A DNA stretch of 64,000 nucleotides from Ruminococcus flavefaciens. Its GTDB lineage: Bacteria; Bacillota; Clostridia; Oscillospirales; Ruminococcaceae. The notes beneath the pieces are model-generated. The model ran no database searches and was not told the DNA's origin. It saw only the letters and a list, made by a program, of their open reading frames with translations. The position numbers and the translations under genes were made by a program. Shown here piece after piece: positions 16,382-25,392 of this stretch; positions within the stretch are counted from its first letter, which is position 1, and every line of letters begins with the position of its first letter. The stretch spans positions 260,314 through 324,313 of the forward strand of contig JAMPAU010000001.1 of the NCBI GenBank assembly GCA_023667045.1, written 5' to 3'.

Positions 16382-16795
16382 ATGCTTCACGAAAAATCAT
16401 GCGGAGCTATTGTTTACCGCAAATTTCACGGCAATACGGAAATACTCCTTATAAAGCATATAAACAGCGGTCACTGGTCATTTCCGAAAGGTCATGTTGA
16501 AAACGGCGAAACAGAAATTGAAACAGCAAAGCGTGAAATAATGGAAGAAACTTCTATAGATGTAATCATTGACCCTACATTCCGTGAAACTGTCACTTAT
16601 TCGCCTAAAAAAGATACTCTGAAAGTGGTTGTATATTTTCTTGCCAAAGCCAAAAATGTTCATTTTGTACCGCAGGAGGACGAAATAGCCGAAATACGCT
16701 GGGTGGATATTTCGTATGCCGGAAATATACTCTCATATGAAAATGACAGGACTATCGTGACTAAAGCTAAAAATGCCATAAAAAACATTCACTGA
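16382..16795 (+). CDS. Nudix hydrolase, Ap4A-hydrolase-like
   Basis: A 137-aa protein with a Nudix box near residues 38-60 (GHVENGETEIETAKREIMEE). The usual Gly after EEx is Ser here (EETSI), while the metal-binding Glu residues remain. The start SCGAIVYRK and the segment GHWSFPKGHVE match bis(5'-nucleosyl)-tetraphosphatases, which clear Ap4A. The exact substrate is not fixed by sequence. AGGAAAGGA precedes the ATG. A hairpin terminator follows, then the YkgJ-type gene. Confidence 0.85.
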   Translation: MLHEKSCGAIVYRKFHGNTEILLIKHINSGHWSFPKGHVENGETEIETAKREIMEETSIDVIIDPTFRETVTYSPKKDTLKVVVYFLAKAKNVHFVPQEDEIAEIRWVDISYAGNILSYENDRTIVTKAKNAIKNIH

Positions 16796-16803
16796 CTTTA
16801 AGG

Positions 16804-16826
16804 GACTGCTATGGCAGTCATTTTTG
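16804..16826 (+). terminator. Hairpin terminator after the Nudix gene
   Basis: GACTGC-TATG-GCAGTC followed by ATTTTTG. The T-run is short, so partial readthrough into the next gene is likely, since no new promoter is obvious. Confidence 0.6.
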
Positions 16827-16858
16827 TTTAAAGGTATTATTGGAAAGGAAAAAATATT

Positions 16859-17341
16859 ATGCTTAAAAAAATTCTGAAAGGAAGTTCATGTGCAGAATGC
16901 AGACTGTGCTGTATATTTGACAGGTATGATATATGGGAAACTCCCGTATTTACGCCGGAAATACGTGACAGAATACTTGAATCAAAACCGGAAACGGAAT
17001 TTATCACCAAAGACAATGGCTACATATTCAGAGTAAAAGAATTTTCAGACGAGGGTCTTTTTTCATGTCCCGCACTCACCGAAAAAGGCTGTATGCTCGG
17101 CGACGAAAAACCCTTTGACTGCCGTATATGGCCATACAGAATTATGAATATCTCCGGTCGCAGAGCCATAACTATTGCCTCTATATGCGATGAATTATAT
17201 AACAGACCTCTTTCACAGCTTGTTGATTTTCTGAAAAACGGTCTTGCAGATAAAATTTTCAGCTATGCAGATATTCACCCCGAAATCGTAAAGCCGTATT
17301 ATGAGGGTTATCCGGTTTTGATGTTTGAAAAAACAGCGTGA
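16859..17341 (+). CDS. YkgJ-family cysteine-cluster protein
   Basis: A 160-aa protein with the N-terminal CAECRLCC motif (residues 11-18) and later Cys residues in SCPAL, GCMLG and DCRIWPYR. This is the pattern of the CxxCxxCC family, thought to bind zinc or an iron-sulfur cluster; no firm biochemical role is known to me. No signal peptide. It lies 18 nt upstream of the exonuclease gene, so the two are probably co-translated. Confidence 0.8.
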   Translation: MLKKILKGSSCAECRLCCIFDRYDIWETPVFTPEIRDRILESKPETEFITKDNGYIFRVKEFSDEGLFSCPALTEKGCMLGDEKPFDCRIWPYRIMNISGRRAITIASICDELYNRPLSQLVDFLKNGLADKIFSYADIHPEIVKPYYEGYPVLMFEKTA

Positions 17342-17359
17342 TATAAGGGGGAAAAAATT

Positions 17360-18331
17360 TTGGAGAATAATGAAAAACAGTATTTATGCTTTGCGGATTT
17401 TGAATTTACCTGCGGATATTTTATAAATAAAATGGACAGTGAAATACTTTCGGCAGGGGTTGTGATATGCGACGAAAGTTATGACATAAAGGAAAAATTT
17501 TACTGTACGTCAAAACCTAATCATTTTCCGAAACTTACAAAGCAGTGCAGAAAATTAACCAAGCTTACTCAGGAAGAAATAAATAACTCTCCGGACAGCA
17601 ATGACGTTATGGGGATTGTTTTGAATTTACTCAGAAAATATAATATAAATGATGTCTATGTATGGGGGAATTTTGACAGGACCGGTCTTGATTCTGATGC
17701 GAAACAGCACCAGAGATTCGGAAAGGAATGTTTCAATATTCAGAGGACAAAAAAAAGGATTTATGATATACAGGAAAGTCTTACTGAAAAACTCGGTCTC
17801 CCCGAACCCGTCAACATAAAAGAACTTGCTTCAGCATTTGATTATATACCGTCTTCGGGTACTTTTCATAATGCTCTCAACGACGCATTTGCTCTTTACG
17901 TGATATACAAGGCTGTCTATACAGAGGACTTTTCACAAAATGAAAAGCTTTCTGAAATACGTCGTAAGAGAATTGAAAAAATTGAACAGCAACGCTTGGA
18001 GGTTGAAAAAAGACAAAAAGAAACAGCTTTGTCTCTGCCTCTTACCGACAGGGAAAAGCTGTATTATTCTGAAATAGGCGAAAACAGCGACGAGGCAAAA
18101 AACTTTATCTATCTGAGAAGCAAATTTGCAAGCTCTATGAATAATAACCCCGAAAAGAATGATTTTCTTCTGCTTTATATGAAAACTCCCGAAAGATTCA
18201 AGGTTATTCCGAAAGAAAAATATAACAGAACTTTGCAGGGACTTTCAGTAAAAGCTGTTGACTTTGAAAGGGAAAATTTTTCTGATTTGCTCCTTGCCGA
18301 GTGCATGAATTTTAATTCAGTAAAAATATAA
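17360..18331 (+). CDS. DEDDh-family 3'-5' exonuclease, KapD-like
   Basis: A 323-aa protein. The exonuclease fold covers about residues 8-195: ADFEFT (DxE, Exo I), WGNFDRTGLDSD (Exo II) and HNALNDAFALYVIY (His and Asp of Exo III). A charged, helical C-terminal region of 130 residues has no assigned domain. The family trims RNA or DNA 3' ends; the substrate is unknown. The start is TTG at 17360, with AAGGGGG nine bases upstream. The convergent glycosyltransferase stop begins at the very next base (18332), leaving no intergenic space. Confidence 0.82.
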   Translation: MENNEKQYLCFADFEFTCGYFINKMDSEILSAGVVICDESYDIKEKFYCTSKPNHFPKLTKQCRKLTKLTQEEINNSPDSNDVMGIVLNLLRKYNINDVYVWGNFDRTGLDSDAKQHQRFGKECFNIQRTKKRIYDIQESLTEKLGLPEPVNIKELASAFDYIPSSGTFHNALNDAFALYVIYKAVYTEDFSQNEKLSEIRRKRIEKIEQQRLEVEKRQKETALSLPLTDREKLYYSEIGENSDEAKNFIYLRSKFASSMNNNPEKNDFLLLYMKTPERFKVIPKEKYNRTLQGLSVKAVDFERENFSDLLLAECMNFNSVKI

Positions 18332-20851
18332 TCAAGTGTTTTTTGCATAGGAAAGTGTCTGTGCAAGACCTTTAATATCTCCGGCAGTAATATTAATATC
18401 GCTTTTCAGAGACTGTATAATATTTTCCGTAACAATCGGTTTGTTTTTTTCTGCACTTATTACGTTATAATATTTTTTTGCGACGAGTTTTATATCAAGT
18501 ACATTTTCGGCATATTCACGTGCATATTCTGCTGTCTGAGAACGCTCATTCGAATTATCGCACAGTCTTTTCAGAACTTTATATATTTCTTCCGGTTCAC
18601 GTGTTTCGCCCATATTTTCCACAGACGGAATCTTCACACAGGCGTTGTCCGGTATTTCTGAAAAACTTCCTATATCGTTTACAATCACACATCTTTTCTT
18701 TGCAAGAATACGCATGAGACTACCGCTTGTTTCGCCATTGTATGGATAACGGAGATTCAAGCATATATCCGACATATCTATATATTCCTTGAATTTTTCA
18801 ATATCCGTGTAGCCTGTTATTGTAACTTTTTCTTTTAGGTTTTCGGAAACTATCACCTGTTCAAGTTCCTGTTTTATATCGTCGGAAGGTTTACCGACAA
18901 GCATGAGGTGTACGTTTGAATTTTCCTTGCTGAGACGTGAAAAGGCTTTCAGTATAGGAATAATGCGTTTAGTGCGGTGTATTCCTCCGAGAGCTGAAAT
19001 AATTGTCGTGCTGTCAGAAAAATTATTTTTTTGTTTTACTGTACGGTTTTCGGCAACGGGCAGGATTTCGGCGTACAGCGGAATAACTGTAACATTGCAT
19101 GCTATATTTTTTTCAAGCAGTTTTTTTCTTGCGTACTGACTGTGAACTATAATTCTGTCTGCTGAATCAGTAATATAGCTGTTGAGTTCAGTGCCGTAAA
19201 GGTCTGGATTTGCAGAGCCGTTTTGTAGTGCCTGAATGTAGCTGTCAGCGTCGGAGCGGTCTGTATCAATGAAAGTTTTGTATAATTCGTAATTGCCTTT
19301 GCGAAGGGTTATTGCATAGTGATAGAAAGCACCATGCAGGTTATAGTCATGAAGTACTACAGTACCATGATATTTTCTGATATACTGGTACATATACAGA
19401 TGATATTCTGAGTTGCCGATTTGAAAAATTGTATCTGCATATTTTTCTTGTCTTGCAGGATATGAGCGGTGACTGTACATTGAAACATTGGCAGGAAATA
19501 CAGACTTAGCATTATATGTTTCTTCGACAAAAACATCAATATCACAATATTTGCAGAGTTCGTTTATAATGTCCTCGCTGTAGTCGGCTATGCCGGATTC
19601 AAGGGGCGGTAACGGCGTAAAGAATGCTATTTTAAGTCTTTCCGGTTTGGAGAGACTTGTTTTTTTCGATGGCATATCATTTATCAGATATATTATATGG
19701 TCGTTTATTAGTTTCCAGTTAAAAAGATCCACACGTTTTTTACCTTTTTCGGCATATTCCGACAATATTTCTTTACTGTTGAGCATTTTTGTCATACCGT
19801 CGGCTATTGACTGGTCAATGTCGGCATTTACGAGTACAGCGGAGTCTCCGGCTATTTCTTTCAGGCTTGAATTATCCGCCGTGAGTACCGGAGTACCGCA
19901 AGCCCACGCCTCAACTATAGGCAGTCCAAAACCCTCATACTTAGACGGAAAAGCCATAAGCGTGGCGAGGTTGTAAAATTTAAGCAGTTCCTCATCTGAA
20001 ACAAAATTAGTAAATATAACATCTTTTTCGACATTATGCGACCTTGCAATGTCCTTGAGTTTTTTCATGCCGTTTTCTGAAAGTTTGCACACCACCACAA
20101 GCTGATATGAGTTTTTTATATTTTCCGGCATAAGAGAATATGCACGTATAAGACCGTCAAGATTTTTGCGACCGTCTTCACCGCCGGTACACATAATGAA
20201 AGGTCTTGTTATACCGAACTTGTCCATTAACAGAGATTTTTCGCTGTCTGAAATATCAATTATTCTGTATCTTCCGTCTACACCGCCCCATATTGTTTTT
20301 ATGTTGTCGGGACTGAAATTAAGATATTTTACGAGGTCAGTTTTTACACTTTCAGAGATAACAAAAAGTTCGTCAGACCACCAGAGATTCTCAATGCATT
20401 TCATGTACCAGTTGTAAGTGTTTTTATCAGCGAGATACTTTTCTTTCATGACATACGGTATTATGTCGTAAACCGTCGAAATAACACGCACACCCTCAAA
20501 CCATTCTTTTTTGTACATAGTGAATCCCGATTCAAAAGGTGAGGTTATATAGAATATGTCTATATGGTTTTCGCGGATATAACGCTTTATTATACCGCCT
20601 ATCACGTCGCTGTATGTCTCATTGCGGAGCAGGACATTTTTTCTGCCGGTATCTATGAAGTCTTCTGTGAAATTATCGTTTGTTATCATCGGCGAAAGTT
20701 TAAAATCCCTGTCAATGAGATTCAGAAAAAAATATCTGTTTTCCTTGTCTTGATTAACCATTCCGGTGAACTGATTCAGTGCATAGTTGCCGATACCTCT
20801 GTTACGGCTCATATAACCCAGTATTGCTACAGCGTCAAAAGCTATATTCAT
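18332..20851 (-). CDS. Bifunctional tandem GT4 glycosyltransferase
   Basis: An 839-aa protein with two GT-B glycosyltransferase modules. The first (about 1-375) has RGIGNYALNQF, GGEDGRKNLDGLIRAY and the nucleotide-sugar motif EGFGLPIVEAWACGTPV. The second (about 405-800) has SGIADYSEDI, GGIHRTKRIIPILKAF and NGETSGSLMRILAKKR. It probably adds two successive sugars to a surface glycan on the cytoplasmic face. Last gene of the export operon; its ATG overlaps the methyltransferase stop as ATGA. Sugar specificity cannot be read from sequence. Confidence 0.88.
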   Translation of the reverse strand: MNIAFDAVAILGYMSRNRGIGNYALNQFTGMVNQDKENRYFFLNLIDRDFKLSPMITNDNFTEDFIDTGRKNVLLRNETYSDVIGGIIKRYIRENHIDIFYITSPFESGFTMYKKEWFEGVRVISTVYDIIPYVMKEKYLADKNTYNWYMKCIENLWWSDELFVISESVKTDLVKYLNFSPDNIKTIWGGVDGRYRIIDISDSEKSLLMDKFGITRPFIMCTGGEDGRKNLDGLIRAYSLMPENIKNSYQLVVVCKLSENGMKKLKDIARSHNVEKDVIFTNFVSDEELLKFYNLATLMAFPSKYEGFGLPIVEAWACGTPVLTADNSSLKEIAGDSAVLVNADIDQSIADGMTKMLNSKEILSEYAEKGKKRVDLFNWKLINDHIIYLINDMPSKKTSLSKPERLKIAFFTPLPPLESGIADYSEDIINELCKYCDIDVFVEETYNAKSVFPANVSMYSHRSYPARQEKYADTIFQIGNSEYHLYMYQYIRKYHGTVVLHDYNLHGAFYHYAITLRKGNYELYKTFIDTDRSDADSYIQALQNGSANPDLYGTELNSYITDSADRIIVHSQYARKKLLEKNIACNVTVIPLYAEILPVAENRTVKQKNNFSDSTTIISALGGIHRTKRIIPILKAFSRLSKENSNVHLMLVGKPSDDIKQELEQVIVSENLKEKVTITGYTDIEKFKEYIDMSDICLNLRYPYNGETSGSLMRILAKKRCVIVNDIGSFSEIPDNACVKIPSVENMGETREPEEIYKVLKRLCDNSNERSQTAEYAREYAENVLDIKLVAKKYYNVISAEKNKPIVTENIIQSLKSDINITAGDIKGLAQTLSYAKNT

Positions 20852-21936
20852 TCTGTGATTTCCCCCTGTCTTTTGTCAATGAAAATTGAATTTATTCCAG
20901 TAAATGCAAATTCCACATAATCATTTTTTTTCATAAATTCAAGAATCTCATTATTTTTCTGACCTACTGTAAGACCGTTTTTATATTCTATCATCTCGCA
21001 TATTATTACAAGCGGTCGGAACTTTTCAAAGTCTGTCATTTTCAGTACGGCGAGTTCCATTCCCTCAATGTCGATATTCATTATGTCGGGAGCTTTTTCC
21101 GGAAAATATTCATCAATGATTTCATTTATTGTTACCGAATCAACAGTTATTTTTTTTGTGATTTCAAGAGCAGGATTTTCCTTTATGAAATTCTGTGCGG
21201 ACTGATAATCAGTTGTGGAAAGACCGTCGCCGTTCATGATGTAAAAGTCAAGACTTTCGCCGGATTTTTCTGCAAGGCACTTGTTTATGACAATATCTTC
21301 CGGACGTTTTTCAGTGAGTTCCTGTGCAAGTTCGGGGTTTGCCTCCAGCAGTACGCCCCTTGCCCCCTGTGAATAGAATGCATAAGTATTGCTGAGGTGT
21401 ACGGCGTGGTTTGCACCCAAGTCAAGATATGTGCAGTCTTTAATATCTCTGCGGAGAGTGCTGAAAATATATTTTATAATGCTGTCTTCTCCGGACTGTG
21501 AAAAAGATAAATTTATATCTGAAATAACGTTTTTCATTTCCGCAAGCTGTCCGTTTATTTCGATTATCTGCTTTTCAAGTTTTTCCATGTTTTCAAGCCG
21601 TGAACGCATTGTATTTAATTCGCTGTTTACCTCTGCCGAAAATACATTATTAGCCGAGTTGTATTCTGTCTGCTGAATCATGCACGGCTCTACAAACCAG
21701 AAAGTAAGTCTACGGATAAGCCTTTTGAATGCACATGATATTTTGCCTTTCAGACCGTCTGACTGTATAGGACGGTATGAACGGTTTACAGAAGTCTTGT
21801 TCATTCTGTCTAGTGAATCAAGCATTTTTATATTTATGCCGTCTCCGGAAAAATCAACGGCTGGTAAATTGTCAGTAATTCCGGAAAGTTTTTTCATGAT
21901 GATTTCCGTTTCAACGCTGTCATATTCTATACTCAA
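20848..21936 (-). CDS. FkbM-family methyltransferase
   Basis: A 362-aa protein. Residues about 75-125 look helical or coiled-coil. The C-terminal FkbM domain has SQSGEDSIIKYIF, YLDLGANHAVHLSNTY (SAM-binding loop), LLEANPELAQEL and DIMNIDIEGMELAVLK. FkbM enzymes O-methylate sugars or other small groups, so it may cap or decorate the exported glycan. TTG 21936 is preferred, because GGAGG lies 8 nt upstream; a TTG at 21951 would overlap that site. The stop overlaps the glycosyltransferase start. Confidence 0.82.
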   Translation of the reverse strand: MSIEYDSVETEIIMKKLSGITDNLPAVDFSGDGINIKMLDSLDRMNKTSVNRSYRPIQSDGLKGKISCAFKRLIRRLTFWFVEPCMIQQTEYNSANNVFSAEVNSELNTMRSRLENMEKLEKQIIEINGQLAEMKNVISDINLSFSQSGEDSIIKYIFSTLRRDIKDCTYLDLGANHAVHLSNTYAFYSQGARGVLLEANPELAQELTEKRPEDIVINKCLAEKSGESLDFYIMNGDGLSTTDYQSAQNFIKENPALEITKKITVDSVTINEIIDEYFPEKAPDIMNIDIEGMELAVLKMTDFEKFRPLVIICEMIEYKNGLTVGQKNNEILEFMKKNDYVEFAFTGINSIFIDKRQGEITE

Positions 21937-21938
21937 AA

Positions 21939-23198
21939 TTATAACCTCCAATTGTGTTTGATACTGAAATAACCTGTGCTTCTGTCGTCTGAGACTACTT
22001 CAAATTCACAGTAATTCCGGTAAAAATCCATAGGTGTGCCGTCCGTATCTACTATTGCGACATTGAGAATATATTTTCCGGCAAGCAGAGGAAGATTTTC
22101 TATTTCAACTGAAACTGTGCCGTCCTTTTCCGTCGGATTTATTTCAATGCGGTCAAGCTGGGTGTTGTTGCCGTAGAGACATTTTCCGTCAAGAGTGTAA
22201 AAACCGAATCCGAAGACATAACTGTCAGTTTTATTTATGTGATAGTTTATTTCGATTGTGAGCTTTTCACCTGTCCGGAAAATTCTTGTATCCTTGTTTT
22301 CATGATTAAACATATGGGATTTTTTTATTTCGGCATATCTCAGACCGAAACGATTAGCGGAATAGTCTATCTCGCCGGAACTTTCTTTAGATTCCTGTTT
22401 TTCCGACTGTGGTATTTTGTTCTCCTGTACCGCTGTAGTTTGGTTTTCCGTTTCTATTTTCTTGTTATTCATGAAACTGAAATAAGCGTCTACCACCTCG
22501 TCCGAACGCCCCTCACGGACTATGAGACCGTCATTCAGCCATATAGCCTTATCGCAGAATTTTTCAATAGTAGATAAATCGTGAGTGACTATAATAATAG
22601 TCATACCGCCTGCTTTCAGTTCACGCAGACGGTTGAAACATTTTGTCTGAAAGTTTGTATCGCCGACCGCTAATATTTCGTCAATAAGAAGAATATCCGC
22701 ATCAACGTTTATTGCCACAGAGAATGCAAGTCTCATATACATACCGGAAGAATAGGTTCTTACCGGATTGTCGATAAATTCAGCCAGTTCAGAGAACTCC
22801 ACTATATCTTTAAAGCGTGCGTCCGTTTCCTTTTTGGTGAGACCGAATATAGAGGCGTTTGTGTAGATATTTTCCCGTCCGGACATATCAGGGTGAAAAC
22901 CTGCTCCGAGTTCGATAAGGCTTGAAACTCTGCCTTTCATTACTATTTCACCGCTGTCGGCGTACATTATTTTGGTGAGGAGTTTCAGAGTGGTACTCTT
23001 TCCGCAACCGTTATGCCCGATAAGTCCGACCGCTTCGCCCTTGCGTACCTGAAAGCTTATACCCTTTAATACTTCACGTTCTTCAAATCTGTTTCGTTTC
23101 CAAAAAAGAAGCCTTTCCTTTAGCTGTGAACCTTTATCATAGTATATCTTGAATTTTTTTGTTATGTTTCTGACATCAATGACAATATTGTTATCCAT
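21939..23198 (-). CDS. Polysaccharide ABC exporter ATPase with C-terminal sugar-binding domain (Wzt/TagH-like)
   Basis: A 419-aa protein. The ATPase (about 1-245) has Walker A GHNGCGKST, ABC signature YSSGMYMR, and Walker B DADILLIDEIL, plus the ELGAGFHPDMSGRENIY motif of the polysaccharide/teichoic-acid subfamily. A Pro/Glu/Gln linker leads to a beta-rich Wzt-type C-terminal domain (about 280-419; FGLRYAEIK, YVFGFGFYTLDG). That domain normally recognises the glycan's terminal modification, which suits the neighbouring FkbM methyltransferase. Its ATG overlaps the permease stop by one base. Confidence 0.92.
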   Translation of the reverse strand: MDNNIVIDVRNITKKFKIYYDKGSQLKERLLFWKRNRFEEREVLKGISFQVRKGEAVGLIGHNGCGKSTTLKLLTKIMYADSGEIVMKGRVSSLIELGAGFHPDMSGRENIYTNASIFGLTKKETDARFKDIVEFSELAEFIDNPVRTYSSGMYMRLAFSVAINVDADILLIDEILAVGDTNFQTKCFNRLRELKAGGMTIIIVTHDLSTIEKFCDKAIWLNDGLIVREGRSDEVVDAYFSFMNNKKIETENQTTAVQENKIPQSEKQESKESSGEIDYSANRFGLRYAEIKKSHMFNHENKDTRIFRTGEKLTIEINYHINKTDSYVFGFGFYTLDGKCLYGNNTQLDRIEINPTEKDGTVSVEIENLPLLAGKYILNVAIVDTDGTPMDFYRNYCEFEVVSDDRSTGYFSIKHNWRL

Positions 23199-23974
23199 TA
23201 TAGTTCCTCCGCAAAGTGTCGCTGTAGTTTAAGGAAAATGAAGTGTCCGGCAACAAGAAATGCTGTTCCGAGAATAAGCGACGACAGAAGACTTGACAGC
23301 TCCGGAATGGTTTTATAGTACAGCACGTCCCTGTAGCATTCGATTATGTGCGTCATGGGATTGAGGTTGAATATGGGCAGAAGTCTCTCCGGCACTATTG
23401 ACTTGTCGTACATAATGGGGGTCATGTACATGAGAGCCATTGTTACTATACCGAGAATGTGTTCTAAGTCACGGAAGTAAACAGTCACCGCCGATACTAT
23501 CAGCGAAACGCCTAAAGCTAATATATATTCTACAATCATTATCACGGGCAGATAAAGCAGTGCAACCGGATTGAATCCTGTGCCGGAAAATATAATCACA
23601 ATAAATACCACTATGAAACTTAAAAGCATATTGACAAAACAGCTTGTCACATAGGAAATAGGTATTACCTGCCGTGGAAAGTATATCTTTTTTACGAGGT
23701 CTTTCTGTGCTACTATAGAGGCAGACCCTCCGGTAAGCGAGGCAGAAAAGAATATCCAGGCAATCAGTGCAATGAAAAGATATAAGTAATAGCGTTCAAT
23801 ATTTGTTTTAAGAATCATCTGAAAGACAACCGTATATACAACAAGCTGTAGCAGAGGATTTATAAAAGTCCACAGAAAACCCAGTACTGAACCCTTGTAT
23901 CGTCCACGCAAATCTTTTCGGACAAGGCTGAAAATCATATGTCTGTAATCGTAAATTTCTTTAAGTGTTTTCAT
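23198..23974 (-). CDS. Polysaccharide ABC exporter permease (Wzm/TagG-like, ABC-2)
   Basis: A 258-aa membrane protein with about six helices and the family start LVRKDLRGRYKGSVLGFLWTFINPLLQL. It forms the channel with the ATPase encoded next. First gene of the operon. AAAGGAG precedes the ATG. Confidence 0.92.
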   Translation of the reverse strand: MKTLKEIYDYRHMIFSLVRKDLRGRYKGSVLGFLWTFINPLLQLVVYTVVFQMILKTNIERYYLYLFIALIAWIFFSASLTGGSASIVAQKDLVKKIYFPRQVIPISYVTSCFVNMLLSFIVVFIVIIFSGTGFNPVALLYLPVIMIVEYILALGVSLIVSAVTVYFRDLEHILGIVTMALMYMTPIMYDKSIVPERLLPIFNLNPMTHIIECYRDVLYYKTIPELSSLLSSLILGTAFLVAGHFIFLKLQRHFAEEL

Positions 23975-24005
23975 ATTATTCTCCTTTGAGAATTTAATTA
24001 TATAT

Positions 24006-24035
24006 ATTATATCATGGCATATTAACGCCTGTCAA
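24006..24035 (-). promoter_or_regulatory. Promoter of the polysaccharide export operon
   Basis: The minus strand has TTGACA, an 18-nt spacer and TATAAT about 30 bases from the permease start. Confidence 0.78.
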
Positions 24036-24079
24036 TCATGATTTGTATGCGGAACTGTTTTTATTTTCCTGTAAATAAC

Positions 24080-24108
24080 TTGATTTTATTCATGGAATAT
24101 GCTATAAT
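24080..24108 (+). promoter_or_regulatory. Promoter of the YitT-family gene
   Basis: TTGATT, a 17-nt spacer and TATAAT. It is divergent from the export operon promoter, with 44 bases between the two -35 boxes. Confidence 0.8.
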
Positions 24109-24154
24109 ACTTATAGTATTTAAAATACAGATATTATACGAAAGGGAGAGAACT

Positions 24155-25036
24155 ATGAAAAAGTTTCTGTCAGTTATCGAAAAACTAAAGCCATTCAATA
24201 TGGTTATGCTTACTGTTGCCGGAATAATAAACGCATTCGGTATAACTGTTTTTCTTATGCCGGTAAAGCTTTACGACAGCGGAATTTCCGGCACGTCAAT
24301 GCTTTTGTCACAATTAACACCGGAATGGCTGTCGCTGTCTATATTTCTTGTTGTTCTGAACGTTCCGCTTTTTCTGTACGGACTGAAAAAACAGGGAGCA
24401 GGGTTTACATTCTATGCGATATATACGGTTGCGATATATTCGGTTACGTCGTGGCTGATAACGGACGTACTGCCGGTTGACGTAAGTATAGCCTCTCCTC
24501 TTGCGGGTACGGACTTATTGCTGTGTGCATTGTTCGGCGGAGTGATTTCCGGCATGGGCAGTGGTCTTGCTATACGTTTTGGTGGTGCTATGGACGGCAT
24601 TGAAGTAATGGCGGTTATCTTTTCAAAGAAAATGGGCTTGTCCGTCGGAAGCTTTGTAATGTTTTATAACGTCGTGTTGTATATCGTGTGCGGATTTGTA
24701 ATAGAAAGCTGGATACTGCCATTGTATTCTATTGTTACATATATGGCATCAATGAAGACAGTTGATTATATCGTTGACGGCTTACAGCGTTCTAAGGCTG
24801 CAATGATAGTTACTTCTGAACCCGACAAAATATGTCAGGAGCTTATGGAAGAATTTGGTTGCGGAATAACCCTCATTGACGCTAAGGGTGGTTTTTCGGG
24901 TGCTGACAGAAAAGTACTCTACTTTGTAGTCAACAGATTTCAGGTAATGAAAGTAAGGGATATTGTCCGGAAGTCAGACCCTCTGGCATACATAACCCTT
25001 ACAGAAGTTGCAGATATATTTTCGGCACATTCATAA
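24155..25036 (+). CDS. YitT-family membrane protein (DUF161 plus DUF2179)
   Basis: A 293-aa protein with five or six transmembrane helices in the first 200 residues (NAFGITVFLMPVKLYDSGISGTS; GSGLAIRFGGAMDGIEVMA) and a cytoplasmic DUF2179 domain at the end (SKAAMIVTSEPDKI; GCGITLIDAKGGFSGADRKVL). The family is widespread in Firmicutes; its transported substrate is not established. ATG 24155 follows AAAGGGAGAG; the frame is open upstream to 24038, but that lies across the promoter. A small orphan follows. Confidence 0.88.
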   Translation: MKKFLSVIEKLKPFNMVMLTVAGIINAFGITVFLMPVKLYDSGISGTSMLLSQLTPEWLSLSIFLVVLNVPLFLYGLKKQGAGFTFYAIYTVAIYSVTSWLITDVLPVDVSIASPLAGTDLLLCALFGGVISGMGSGLAIRFGGAMDGIEVMAVIFSKKMGLSVGSFVMFYNVVLYIVCGFVIESWILPLYSIVTYMASMKTVDYIVDGLQRSKAAMIVTSEPDKICQELMEEFGCGITLIDAKGGFSGADRKVLYFVVNRFQVMKVRDIVRKSDPLAYITLTEVADIFSAHS

Positions 25037-25051
25037 AAAGGAGGTTGTATT

Positions 25052-25357
25052 ATGCATTTTTCAGACGACGAAAATAATTTCAGAAATCGTCGCTATCTTG
25101 ACGCTGGCAGGCGTAATTTAATGCGTATGTTTTCCGGTTTTAACCTGTATATATCTTATCGCCATAAACTGACAAAAGAGCTTACCATGAAAACGGAAGA
25201 ACGTGAGGAACTGAAAGAACTTGACAGAAAACTTGTAAAAAACTTTATGAGTTATTATAGTTTTATGAAAAGAAACGGTTTTTTTGATGATGAGCAGTCA
25301 CGTGATTTGGAAAAAAAGGTATTAAGTGAATTTTCTGAAAATGACAAAACTGAATAA
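25052..25357 (+). CDS. Small charged hypothetical protein
   Basis: A 101-aa protein of unknown function. It is rich in Lys, Glu and Arg, with predicted helices (TKELTMKTEEREELKELDRK and so on), no signal peptide and no Cys motif. A very good AAAGGAGG site precedes ATG 25052, 15 nt after the YitT stop, so it is the second gene of that operon. A terminator follows directly. Confidence 0.75.
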   Translation: MHFSDDENNFRNRRYLDAGRRNLMRMFSGFNLYISYRHKLTKELTMKTEEREELKELDRKLVKNFMSYYSFMKRNGFFDDEQSRDLEKKVLSEFSENDKTE

Positions 25358-25364
25358 ACCAAAA

Positions 25365-25392
25365 GGGACGGTATCAGCCGTCCCTGTTTTTT
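25365..25392. terminator. Terminator, overlapping the convergent gene's stop
   Basis: GGGACGG and CCGTCCC around TATCAG, followed by TGTTTTTT. The loop holds the stop codon (25374-25376) of the minus-strand zinc-ribbon gene; the A-run on the other side lets it act in both directions. Confidence 0.82.
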
